A DNA stretch of 29,109 nt from Chara braunii (lineage: Eukaryota; Streptophyta; Charophyceae; Charales; Characeae), in assembly GCA_003427395.1 (NCBI GenBank), contig BFEA01000207.1:2196019-2225127 (forward strand), written 5' to 3'. The notes under the pieces were generated by a model that saw only the letters and a program-made list of their open reading frames with translations, was not told the origin of the DNA and made no database searches. The position numbers and the translations under genes were made by a program. Positions within the stretch are counted from its first letter, which is position 1. Each line of letters opens with the position of its first letter. Below, in pieces: positions 8,669-17,346 of this stretch.

Positions 8669-10240
8669 GGGTTGTTTGTTAATATGGTGTCCACTCTCCG
8701 CACTGGTGCCAAGCTTGGTTAAAAATGCCTTTGGGTTTTCTTATGAATGGCATTAAAAAGACGCTGAAATTTCGGGCCTTCGACCCTCTGTCGACTACCA
8801 AGGGATTTAGCTGTTTGTAAGTTACATCAAAGTAAACTGCTCAACTGCAAGGAGAATGAGCAATAGCGAGATGACAATATCCAGATTGCACAATCACATT
8901 GAAAGCCAGAAAGTATCGCAGTTGCTGTTTATTATATTGGGCAGGTGATCCTTCTGAAGGGAAATGGACCGCCATGATTTCGTGAAAGTTTATGGGCTGG
9001 CAGACTTTCTTCCCCCCAGCGCGATGGAGCAGGGGACGGGGATGTCGGAGGCGCTGCTGATGGATCGCTCGAACGCTGCTTGTGTGTCGTGTGCTTTGCT
9101 GGTCATGTGGGCGCGGGCTTCGGGAGGGGCGTGCGGTCGCTACAGGTGGGCGCGCTGGCGCAGTGGGTGGTCGTCGAGGAAGCGCGCATCTGGCATTGCA
9201 TGTGGGCATGCTTGGTGGGGTAAGCGCGGGCTGCAGGCGGAATGGGTGCGGGCTTCTGGTGGAGCTTGCGGTGGACGCTGGTGCTCGTGCGGGCAATGCT
9301 GGGGAGGCATGTATGCGTTGCTGGCGCTTGAGCGGGCGTGGCGGGGGCCATGTGGTTGTGCACATGCTGACTGGCCAGGCTGCCATGTCAGTGCTGAGGT
9401 GGCATCTTCATCTTCTATAACAGGGGCGGGTGTTGGCTAGTCACAAGAATTATAGGGGGCTACATGACGATGACATGGTAATAATAATGTTACTTGGTTT
9501 TTCCTGTCTTTTGAAAGCACGGATGTGCCATCTCGCTGCTTCACGCTTTATTCGGGCAATGCTGCAGGTTAGCATGCCGTATGGAGGGGAGCTTGTTTTC
9601 CTTTGAGAGCAAAGCTTCTTGATTAATCTCTCTCACTCTTCATTCGCGGGTTAATAGTGGAGGGAGGTCGACTTCCGCGAGGGGAGAAGAGAAGAGGGAG
9701 ATAACGGGGAGTGGGAGGAGGATCAACAGGAAATAGTGAGTGCGGACTCTTCGAGCGACGTGAGGATGCTGTTTCGACTCGGGGACTGTTACCATCGGCT
9801 CGTCAACGTGGTCTTTCCTCTTTATCACTGGTGTGTGCATTAAGGATCATCTTCATCGGCATCTTTTCCGTTATCACTATCATCGATGGAGTCACAATAA
9901 TAGTAGCATTGTATCATCATTGGTGGTTGTTTCCATTAGCCACATCATCATCATCATCTCGGAGGTCGTTTTCATCAGTCACATCATCATCACCATCTTC
10001 CTCAGTACCGAGGTGAGTGAGCATAGGATGTTTGTTTGTGGTGGGGGCGGGGTTCTTCTCCATGATTCATTCTCTGTTCCTGCTTTTTTTCTATGTCTAT
10101 TCTTCTCTCCTCCTCCTTACCCTTCGCCTTCGCTTCTTTAATCGTCTCTCTCCCTTCTCTCCTTTTTCTCTTGCTGCCTCCATCCTTTCAAGTTTGTGGT
10201 TTTGACTAGTGGGAGCCTGCACACAGCATAGTGGGACGCC
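8669..10240. other. Intergenic, GC-rich centre, no gene recognised
   Basis: From 8960 to 9440 GC-rich sequence with repeated GCGGGCT/GGTGGG motifs leaves several frames open on both strands, encoding low-complexity Ala/Gly/Arg/Pro-rich peptides without any known motif. 9880-10015 contains a CATCATCAT-rich stretch. Nothing here supports a real gene. Confidence 0.5.
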
Positions 10241-10242
10241 TG

Positions 10243-10432
10243 CTTGCTAGTGCTGGGCGCTGGCTGCGTGGCGGGCTGCTGGGCGCTGGCTGCGTGGCAG
10301 GTCACTGGGCTGCATGGCAGGCTGCTGGGCAGTGGCTGCGTGGTGGGCTGCTGGGCGCTGACTGCTGCGTGGCCGAGTGCTGGGCGCTGGCTGAGTGGCG
10401 GGCTACTGCGTGCTGGCTGCAGGGTGGTGAAT
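10243..10432. repeat. GC-rich VNTR, units around 25-30 bp
   Basis: Variants of GCTGCGTGGCGGGCTGCTGGGCGC recur six or seven times with small indels. Open frames across it in both directions simply reflect the repeat. It is followed by a purine-rich GGGGAAAGG stretch to about 10560. Confidence 0.85.
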
Positions 10433-10680
10433 GAAGTGACAGGGGGAAAGGGTGGGGGAAGGGATGGGAAACAAAGAGTAAAGGGGGAAAGGAGAGGGAT
10501 AAGGAGAAGGAAGGTGGGGGCATAGGGAGGTAAGGAAATAGGGATAGAAGGGGGGAGGAGAGTGGGGGAATGTCTCACGTGTTTCTTTTTTTTTATTGAT
10601 AGGTTATTCCTTGCCCACGAATCTGTTCCTTCAGTAATATTCTTACTAAAACTCTCATCAAGTTTTATTCATGGCTACGA

Positions 10681-10875
10681 TCCGGACGTCCGGACCACCG
10701 TCCAGACGGTCTGGATTCAGTCCGGACTCCAGACGTCCGGTCTGGAAGGTCTGGATCTGCCAAATTTCGAGGGAAAAAAAAAAAAAGGTCCAGGACCCTT
10801 CCCCATTGAGGAGCCAAGCCCCCAAAATTGTTTTGGGGGTTTTTCAGGCCCGTTTATGCTTTTTTGGGGGGCCTG
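10681..10875. repeat. Cluster of CCGGAC/CCAGAC palindromes and stem-loops
   Basis: TCCGGACGTCCGGA (10681-10694) is a perfect palindrome; 10701-10707/10709-10715 (TCCAGAC) pair around one base; AGTCCGGACT (10719-10728) is a palindrome; 10729-10734/10740-10745 (CCAGAC) pair. Further along, 10819-10827 pairs with 10831-10839 (CCCCCAAAA, loop TTG) and 10845-10851 pairs with 10869-10875 (CAGGCCC). All arms are perfect. Confidence 0.85.
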
Positions 10876-10879
10876 GATA

Positions 10880-11509
10880 TGCTCTCTCTCTATAATAATT
10901 TATTAGACAACCCCAATTTTTTAATTATTAGTAATTCATTACCTTTTATTAGTTTTTAAAGTCTTTTTGCAATCAGACTCGCTATCTTTCACACTTCACA
11001 TGCATGCAAACATGTGCGCAGCAAACTGGCGACAAGCGCCCACTCAGAACTTAGAGATATGGCAACAAAAAACGCAGTTCAGATACAAGTTCACTCCGAT
11101 GGCTATGGCGACTCAGCGCCCACACAACTCTCTGTTCGCATACACAGGATCACCCTGGATATCCCACGCACGATACTCTGTACACACCCAGACACACACA
11201 CACACGCTGAACTCTATCTACAGCTATGGCGGCTATGGCCGCTGCTACCCTATCGCTATGGCTACGCTCCTTCTCTCTCGCCCACTTCGTCTTCGGGCTC
11301 ACTGCAGACCACCTCGCACAAGTCGCTGTGGCAGCGCTTCCGCATGGCTCACGCAGGAATGAATGAATGGCTGGACGCTGCCCTTTGCTTTATACTTCTG
11401 TAGGTCGCTGGTCTGGCCCTTTCCCATGCCCGTAGTGCACACAGTCCCATGCGGTACTTGCTTGACTGGACTAGAACTGACTGTAGCCTATGAATCTCAT
11501 ATTGGTTAA
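10880..11509. other. No gene recognised; junction with truncated Ty3 element
   Basis: This stretch is AT-rich to about 10970, then has short CA microsatellite and GGCTATGGC motifs (11100-11260). It could contain the remains of the 3' LTR of the minus-strand element that starts at about 11510, but I see no paired LTR in the window. The open frame of the integrase runs on to 11349 but loses family resemblance after about 11510. Confidence 0.4.
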
Positions 11510-12542
11510 GCCCTTCAAACGGTCTGTGCGGTCTAAAGGACTTGTGCAACTCATTGGGAGCGCGACAGGTGGACAAGTGCACACTGTTATTATACGCACT
11601 GGCTACCTTGGGTAACATCTCGTCCCAGTTGATCTGATCGGGTCTAATGTACATACGCAGAACTTGTTGCAGGATCTTGTTCATCTGCTCTGTCTGACCG
11701 TTAGTCTCTGGATGGCGGCCAGACGACATCAACAACTTAGATCCATAGACTTTCATCAGCTCCTGCCAGTTCTGGCTAGTGAAGCGACTATCTCTATCGC
11801 TGACTATAAACAACGGGACTCCATGCTCACTAACCCAAAAATAAAAAAACTTATGAATCACCAATTCAGTACGGGCCTCTGCGGGCAAAGGAACAAAGAC
11901 AGCATACTTGCTAAATCTATCAACTATGACCATGACTTGGCTCTTGCCGTGCCTACTCTTGACCTGAGTATCCATAAAGTCAATGGACACAGAGTCTTCG
12001 GGCTGGTCAGGAATAGGCAAGGGTCTGAGAAGACCCAGAGGGGCACCCGTAGTATTCTTGTTTCTCTGGCAGACTTTGCAACTGCGGACATACTCTATGC
12101 AGTCGTTCTTCAGTCCTAGCCATGTATACGCGTGCATTAGATTGGCTAGAGTCTTTTGCCAACCGAAGTGTCCCTTTGTGTCGTGGCATTCCCCTAAGAT
12201 CAAACTGCGGATCTCCTCACTGTTGGGAACGCACAGGCGGTCTACTACATCAGTCTTCTCAAATAACAACCCCTCTGTAGTGCGGTAATCTGGCTCGGTC
12301 TCTGGGGCCTCCTTGACTCTCTTGAGGAGGTCGCTATAGATAGGGTCCTGTGCATACGCCTGTCTAACTTTCTCCTGCAGGTCACTCCCTATATCCAGAT
12401 AGTGAACTATAGCTCCAAAGTAGTCCGATATCCTACTCAGAGCATCCGCAACTACATTATACTTGCCTTTAACAGGCTTGAGCTCGAAGTCATAGTGATC
12501 TATCTCAGCGGCCCACCTAGTCAACTTAGGTGTCATCTTGGC
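11510..12542 (-). pseudogene. Ty3/gypsy RNase H end and integrase
   Basis: It begins with the end of RNase H (WAAEIDHYDFELKPVKG, VVADALSR). An H2C2 zinc finger follows (HDTKGH ... CKVCQ). The integrase core has all three catalytic residues: D in SIDFMD, D in IVSDRDSRF and E in TNGQTEQ, the last two separated by 35 residues (DD35E). The sequence remains family-like through SYNNSVH-type and ELHKSFRPHRPF blocks, then loses resemblance. The GPY/F module and any chromodomain are absent, so the element is truncated here. This is the longest uninterrupted piece of the element. Confidence 0.93.
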
Positions 12543-12790
12543 CTATGTCTTCAGCCATCTGAGCGTCTCATGGTCTGAATACACCTTGAAGTGCCTCCCA
12601 AGCAAGTAATGCTTCTAGTGCTCTAAAGCCTGCCTGAGAGTGTAGAGTTCTCTCTCATACGTCGAGGTAGCAACCTTCTCTGAGGGCATCCTCGCTGACA
12701 TGAACTCTACGGGTCTGTAGCGGTTGTCGTCATCCTGCTGTGACATGGCGCCTATCCCATACTGATTTGCATCTGTGGTGACGCAAACGG
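12543..12790 (-). pseudogene. Ty3/gypsy RNase H
   Basis: After a one-base shift near 12785 the minus strand reads FAVTTDANQYGIGAM, the first catalytic Asp of RNase H, then RPVEFMSARMPS, YERELYTLRQALEH, and HYLLGRHFKVYSDHETL with the later catalytic Asp. Two in-frame TAG codons interrupt it: 12615-12617, where tryptophan is usual in ALEHW-HYL, and 12543-12545, where glutamine suits KT*AKMTPKL. Both fit C-to-T changes at a CAG site on one or the other strand. Confidence 0.88.
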
Positions 12791-13651
12791 CAAAGACGGA
12801 TCTGCTACTTTGAGGACAGGGTACTCTATCAACGCGCGCTTCAACTTCTTTAGCGCAAACGTACAGTCTTTATCCCACTGCCAGATTGCCTCTTTCTTGA
12901 GCAACCTGCGAAGGGGAGCGGCGATAGTCGAGAAGTTCCTCACGAACTTCCTATAGTAGTTAGCTAGGCCTAGGAACGACCGCAACTCTGTCAATGTGCG
13001 GGGCCTCAGCCAATCTCTAATCGTCGCGATCTTATTGTCCTCAGGCTTAATGCCATCTCCGTCTAACACGTGGCCCAAGTACAGGACTTGCGTTTTGGCC
13101 CACTCGCACTTCTTTGCGTTAATCTTGAAGTTCGCCTCTCTCAGCTTCTCCAAGACCTACCTCAAATGACCCTTGTGCTCTTGGAGGGTCCTACTGAATA
13201 CTAAGATGTCGTCTAAATACACTACGACAAATCTATCTAACCAAGGCCTAAACAAATCATTCATACATCGTTGTAATGTAGCTGGCGCATTGGGCAGTCC
13301 AAAGGGCATCACTATAAACTCATAATGCCCGAATCTAGTCTGGAACGCAGTCTTGTACTGGTCATCAGGATGGACCTCTATCTGATGGTATCCGGACTTT
13401 AAATCTATCTTTGAGAAATACTTGCAACCCTCCACCCGATCTAAGAGATCGTCTATCCTGGGCAGTGGTTCAACATTCTTAACTGTAATCGCATTCAGAC
13501 CCCTATAGTCTATACACATATGTAGCTCTTCTTCCTTCTTGGGGACAAACAAAACTGGTGCTCCAAAAGGAGACGAACTGGGCCTAATCCAACCTTTCTC
13601 AAGGAGCTCGTCTAACTGCTTGCGCAGCTCCTCTAACTCTCTAGGGGACAT
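12752..13651 (-). pseudogene. Ty3/gypsy reverse transcriptase
   Basis: The sequence is close to the Ty3 consensus: a [19 protein letters not shown] fingers block, [21 protein letters not shown] (first catalytic Asp), [10 protein letters not shown], and YLDD with the catalytic pair. LGHVL and FLGLANYYRKFV (thumb and connection) follow. A TAG at 13157-13159 interrupts the frame right after the YLDD block (GHLR*VLEKLREANF); glutamine fits the position, so CAG to TAG is likely. Near 12785 the frame slips just before the RNase H DA motif. RT would act with RNase H in the cytoplasmic or nuclear virus-like particle. Confidence 0.93.
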
Positions 13652-14421
13652 CTGCTCCCTTAGGAGTCTTACTGCCAGGCTCTATCTCTATTCTGTGTTG
13701 GATCGACCGCGGCACTATTCCTATCGGCGGCTCTGTCAGATCTTTAAACTCTTCCAGCAGCTTGGCAATGGCTGGATCCATGAAACTATCCTCTTCCTTA
13801 GGCTCAGTGACAGGTCTAACATACACTACAAAGATCTGGTCCTCTAACTGCTCCTTTCTCACTAGTCGCGCAAACTCGGGAGCACTGAGACAACAATGTG
13901 TCAGCGAGTTATCTACTCCTGACACGTGGAACAGACGGGCTGTCTTAACCTCGCCTGACGGACTAGGGAGCCTACACTCATGCTCTCTCAGATGGAGTGT
14001 GGCCCCTGCTGCCTCTCCGCAGTCCATACCTAGGACTATGTCGAAAGGAAGGTCATCCTGAACGAGGAGAGTCAGGGAATGGATAACTCTCTCCACCTTC
14101 CCATCTTTCTCTAGGCGGAAATACGCCTGGACTCCCTCTACGTAGTCCTCAACACGCATAGTGTGGTTGTCTGCGAGGACACTAACTATGGGGTCTTCCA
14201 ACTTTTGGACTTTCAATCCTAGCCTCACTTCTTCAGCGCTTTACAACTAATATAACTGCGGGTGGCCCCTGAATCTATAAGGGCCCCTACTCTACTTCTA
14301 AGAACCTCTACGTCAACTAACACTAGCTGCCCTTTACTATCTTTCTTCGTTTTGGCCCAGGCTGGCATCCTCTCCTTCAACTCTTTTGCAATGCCTGTGA
14401 GGAAAGTGCCTAGAGAGACGC
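13641..14421 (-). pseudogene. Ty3/gypsy aspartic protease and linker to RT
   Basis: This is the protease that processes the Gag-Pol polyprotein. The active site reads ALIDSGATRSYIS, with the DSGA codons at 14264-14275. The second half, in a shifted frame, contains FDIVLGMDC, the conserved hydrophobic-LG-D block that follows the flap in Ty3 proteases. The frame changes near 14227 (a one- or two-base indel within KALK/RLGLKV), so the enzyme cannot be made intact. A long acidic linker with [14 protein letters not shown] then leads toward RT. A second frameshift at about 13645-13665 separates it from RT. Upstream sequence is cut by the TGTCGGGG repeat at 14422. Confidence 0.9.
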
Positions 14422-14679
14422 TGTCGGGGCAAAAACCCTGACAAGGGTATTTGCCGGTGTGTTTTGAACGTCGGGCGTTGTCCGACTCTTGTGTTGAATT
14501 GAAGGACTTGATGAGACTGACGTTTGCAAAACGTTTATTCAAACCTGACCTATGACTGAGAAACTAAGAGTTTTTCAGACTTTAGTCCGGACGCATGTGA
14601 CGTCCGGAGGTATGGGGTGTGAATGACAAGGGCTACGTTTTTGTCGAAGCCGCAGAAACGTGCGGATAGAGAAATGCTA
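14422..14679 (+). repeat. LTR-like direct repeat, left copy
   Basis: It starts TGTCGGGGCAAAA, with a near-perfect short dyad (TGTC.GGGG / CCCTGACA) as at many LTR 5' ends, and is about 96% identical to 27418-27675 by eye (roughly nine differences in 258). After ...AGAGAAATGCT the two copies part: this one runs on into 14680-15130. It interrupts the protease/gag boundary of the minus-strand Ty3 element. Confidence 0.85.
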
Positions 14680-15130
14680 AAATTAAACCTATTATATCTA
14701 TAATGGTGTCGCGCGGCTGATAAGTCGCGCGATTCAGGGCTTAAGTGGGCTAAAAAGAGGGTTGCGGGGGGTATAGGGCCGCAACCCATGCCGCGGGTTT
14801 TGACGTCGAGCCTTGGGAACGATAGACCAATGCCAAGACTTACCCGGTTCGATGGCCGACCCAGCCGCGGCCACACGGCTAACCGGTATGGGTAGGCCAC
14901 GGGCAGGTAAGCTGGCAGGCCACAGGCAGGGCAGCCCTGCTAAGCCACAGTCGGGACAGGCCTGCTAGGCCACACACGGGCGGAGCCTGCAAAGCCGCTC
15001 TTCATATTGAAGAGCAGCTCTTGTTTAGTGTGAAACAGGAGCTAGCCCAGTAGGATAATTCACTCAATTGTCACCCGGCAGATATTGGGATCGAATCTAA
15101 GAAATGGTATATACCACTGGGCTAGCTCCT
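14680..15130 (+). repeat. Continuation of LTR/leader; inverted partner at 255-660
   Basis: From about 14760 this matches the minus strand of 255-660. It contains its own stems: 7-bp arms GTTGCGG/CCGCAAC near 14759-14785, and a 14-bp perfect pair GGAGCTAGCCCAGT (15038-15051) with 15116-15129 enclosing a 64-nt loop that itself contains the GGTATATACC palindrome. No coding potential is credible; the frame readable here on the minus strand is shared by the other copy only because the DNA is homologous. Confidence 0.8.
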
Positions 15131-15151
15131 TTTGGAGGAGGGACGTGAGAG

Positions 15152-15802
15152 TTGGGAGGAGGAGGTCCTACTCCTCCCAAACTGACAACTGCCCTCCTCG
15201 TTTTCAGGGGAGGGCAGAGCAAAAGATGGAAGGCTGTTGCATGCAACTGCATGCACCTGGCTGAGGTAAGAGCCAGGAACAATGAAAATTAGTAGTTCGT
15301 TTTTTATTTCTTATTTTTCTTTATTCATGTGAGGACACTTGTCCTCACGTGGTGCTACCTCTGGCACAAGCTGCCAGAGGTAACTGTCAGGCTCCCGTTT
15401 TTGCAGGGAGCCTAGAAAATCAAAGGCCACTAAGGAAAAGGCTAGATGCAGCCTTTTCCTCGATGTATCTGCCCTGGGAAAAGGGTCCAGATACATCAAA
15501 CTGAAAAGGGTTGTATCTTTTCAACCCTTTATCAGAAAAAGAAAAGCAAAACACTTTTGGAAATGGCAGGAGACCAGCTATCTTGCCAGATTCCGAGATA
15601 GCTGGGAAAAAGAAAAGAAAAATAAAATAGGGCAGTTAAAGAAACCGCCCCACACTAAGGCTGTGGCTGTGGTGCGGCCACAGTCAGCCCTGGATCTAGG
15701 CCAGATCAAGGGCTCACTGTGAGCCCGCGTTTTTGCCTGGGGGCTGGAGTGACGTCCAGCTCTCTTCAGCCAATATAAAAAAGGCAGCTGCCCCCCAGCT
15801 GC
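15152..15802 (+). repeat. Array of ~14 different perfect stem-loops
   Basis: Nearly back-to-back inverted repeats of unrelated sequence: 15152-15161/15171-15180 (10 bp), 15189-15197/15209-15217 (9), 15256-15262/15271-15277 (7), 15329-15337/15340-15348 (9), 15356-15366/15372-15382 (11), 15389-15396/15406-15413 (8), 15433-15443/15450-15460 (11), 15462-15471/15488-15497 (10), 15505-15513/15522-15530 (9), 15574-15583/15596-15605 (10), 15661-15667/15677-15683 (7), 15687-15697/15703-15713 (one mismatch), 15710-15717/15719-15726 (8), 15784-15790/15796-15802 (7). Arms are perfect apart from the single mismatch noted. There is no gene, and stems do not repeat one another. Confidence 0.9.
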
Positions 15803-16043
15803 TACACAAAGCACTCGTGCTGCCAGTGTGTGACGGGCACACTTGAGTGTTGTGGCTGCTGGAGCTGCTGCTGAGGCAACATGAGGAGGAGCTGGAGGAC
15901 TGCAGAGGAGCACCAGGCGGAAGACTGGGCAGCCATAGCAGAGGCAGGGAGCACTCTGCTCCCCTCCCCTTTGGCTGGTGCTGGTCCCACGGGACGAGCC
16001 CGGTGGCACGATGGGACTACGGCAGGCGGCACAGGCCTTCACT

Positions 16044-16500
16044 GCGGTAGTACGAAAGTGCTGCCGAAATTTTGTTGCGGCGGCACAGGCCTTCACTGCG
16101 GTGGTGCGGAAGCGCTGCCGTTTTTTTTTTGTGGCGGCAGGCCTGGTTTTTCAGCGGTGATGCGGAAGCGCTGCCGGTTTTTTTGTGGCGGCAGGCCTGG
16201 TTTTTCAGCGGTGGTGCGGAAGCGCTGCCGGTTATTTGTGTCGGCAGGCCTGGGTTTTCAGCGGTGGTGCGGAAGCACTGCCGGTTTTTTGCGGCAACAG
16301 GCCTGGTTTTTCAGCGGTGGTGCGGAAGCGCTGCCGGTTTTTTGCAGCGGCAGGCCTGGTATTTCAATGGTAGTGCAGAAGTGCCACCAGGTTTTCTACG
16401 GCGGCGGTTCCGGGTTTTCGGCAGTGGTGCGGTAGCGCTGTCGGAATTTTTCGACGGTGACTCCGGTTTAACCAGCCGTGGTGCGGGAGCGCTGCAAAAA
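16044..16500 (+). repeat. Nine-copy ~54-bp tandem repeat
   Basis: Units begin GCGGTGGTGCGGAAGCGCTGCCGG, continue with a T-run and GCGGCAGGCCTGGTTTTTCA, and start at about 16044, 16098, 16154, 16208, 16261, 16314, 16367, 16421 and 16475 (spacing 53-56). The first and last units are the most diverged. Within a unit TGCCG pairs with CGGCA across the T-run, so each repeat is also a small hairpin. The repeat lacks stop codons in the three plus frames, leaving overlapping open frames of up to 184 codons (for example 15881-16435) that encode Gly/Arg/Cys/Phe-rich 18-residue repeats. Because unit lengths of 53 and 56 break the frame, I consider it non-coding. Confidence 0.85.
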
Positions 16501-16544
16501 TCTTACGGCGGCGACGCAGGGTGTCGCGACAAGCGATCGTTCTA

Positions 16545-17346
16545 AGGAGTGGTGTGGATTGTTTTGCGGGCGACTCATTGTGACAATCGTTTTCTTTGGA
16601 GTGTGATTTACACGGTCTTCCTGAGTGGGCCGTTTCTTCAATTTCACTCAAGGTCGGTCAGTTAAATTGACTCAGTTCCCTTCACACCTAAGTGAACCCA
16701 CACTTGCTTTGACCTGTTTTACTGAATGTTCATTGAAAAAGGAAAGAGAATGTGTGCGTTTGCGTGTATGACAGGGAGTCTGACAATNGAAAAGGATTGC
16801 ATGGTGGTCTGTGTGTCGTTGGGTTTTGACTGCAGGTACGGCAAATGGACTGGAATGGATAAGGGTGATGACGGTGAAAGAATGGTTGACTTTTCATCTT
16901 TGTGCTTATGTTCTATTTATAAATAAAAGAAAAAGAAGACGACGAGAAACAAAGCGAGCATAAGGGGGGGTACTATGCCGATTCGGTGGAGACGGCCCGA
17001 CTTCTGAGATCCGAGTTTTGTACTCGGGCGACGAGAAGGAGTATCCCAGACCACCTTTTAGGGTAATGGAAAAGGCATCCACACGGAAGAAAATTATTTC
17101 TTGACGCCTTGCGAAAAAGGAAAACTGCCTTAGCAATCCTGATTTAGTGGTCATCCTAGGTACCACTAACGTATGGAGAGTTGGCGCCACAAGCAGCCCG
17201 ACTCATGTCGTACTAGCTGAACGGAGTACAATCAGATACTCCTGACATGGTTGGTCGTGTCATAAGAAACACGGACCAGAAGGAAGACAAATGTTTTAGT
17301 GATACTTAATTTTAACTTAATCACATTTGTCTTCTTTTTCTTTCAG
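16545..17346 (+). other. Leader with further stem-loops, no gene
   Basis: Stems include CCGAGT/ACTCGG (about 17013-17029), TAGTGGT/ACCACTA (about 17144-17168), CATGTC/GACATG enclosing GTACT/AGTAC (about 17202-17250), and a 12-bp perfect pair GAAGACAAATGT (17283-17294) with 17323-17334. The last stem ends directly before TTTTTCTTTCAG (17335-17346), a strong 3' splice-site look-alike placed immediately before the ATG at 17347. One N occurs at 16788. Confidence 0.6.

Larger units (their letters stand above)
11510..14421 (-). mobile_element. Truncated Ty3/gypsy LTR retrotransposon (PR-RT-RNase H-IN)
   Basis: Domains in sense order on the minus strand are aspartic protease, reverse transcriptase, RNase H and integrase, which is the Ty3/gypsy order. 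No LTRs belong to it in the window. Its upstream end stops abruptly at 14421/14422, where the TGTCGGGG repeat begins just before the protease; gag is missing. Its downstream end fades inside the integrase C-terminus at about 11510. The reading frame is broken by frameshifts near 14227, 13650 and 12785, and by in-frame TAG codons at 13157-13159, 12615-12617 and 12543-12545. Confidence 0.92.

Noticed and set aside
9103-9440. GC-rich open frames on both strands near 9000-9400
   Set aside because: Low-complexity Ala/Arg/Gly/Pro peptides in all frames, typical of GC-rich repeats; no motif or start context supports a gene.
15001-15130. Genuine tRNA gene
   Set aside because: A- and B-box-like words are present but no cloverleaf with acceptor, anticodon and T arms can be drawn; the dominant structure is the 14-bp stem.
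15881-16545. Overlapping plus-strand open frames with Gly/Arg/Phe-rich repeats
   Set aside because: All three frames are open because the 54-bp repeat lacks stops; units of 53 and 56 bp shift the frame, so no consistent repeat protein results.
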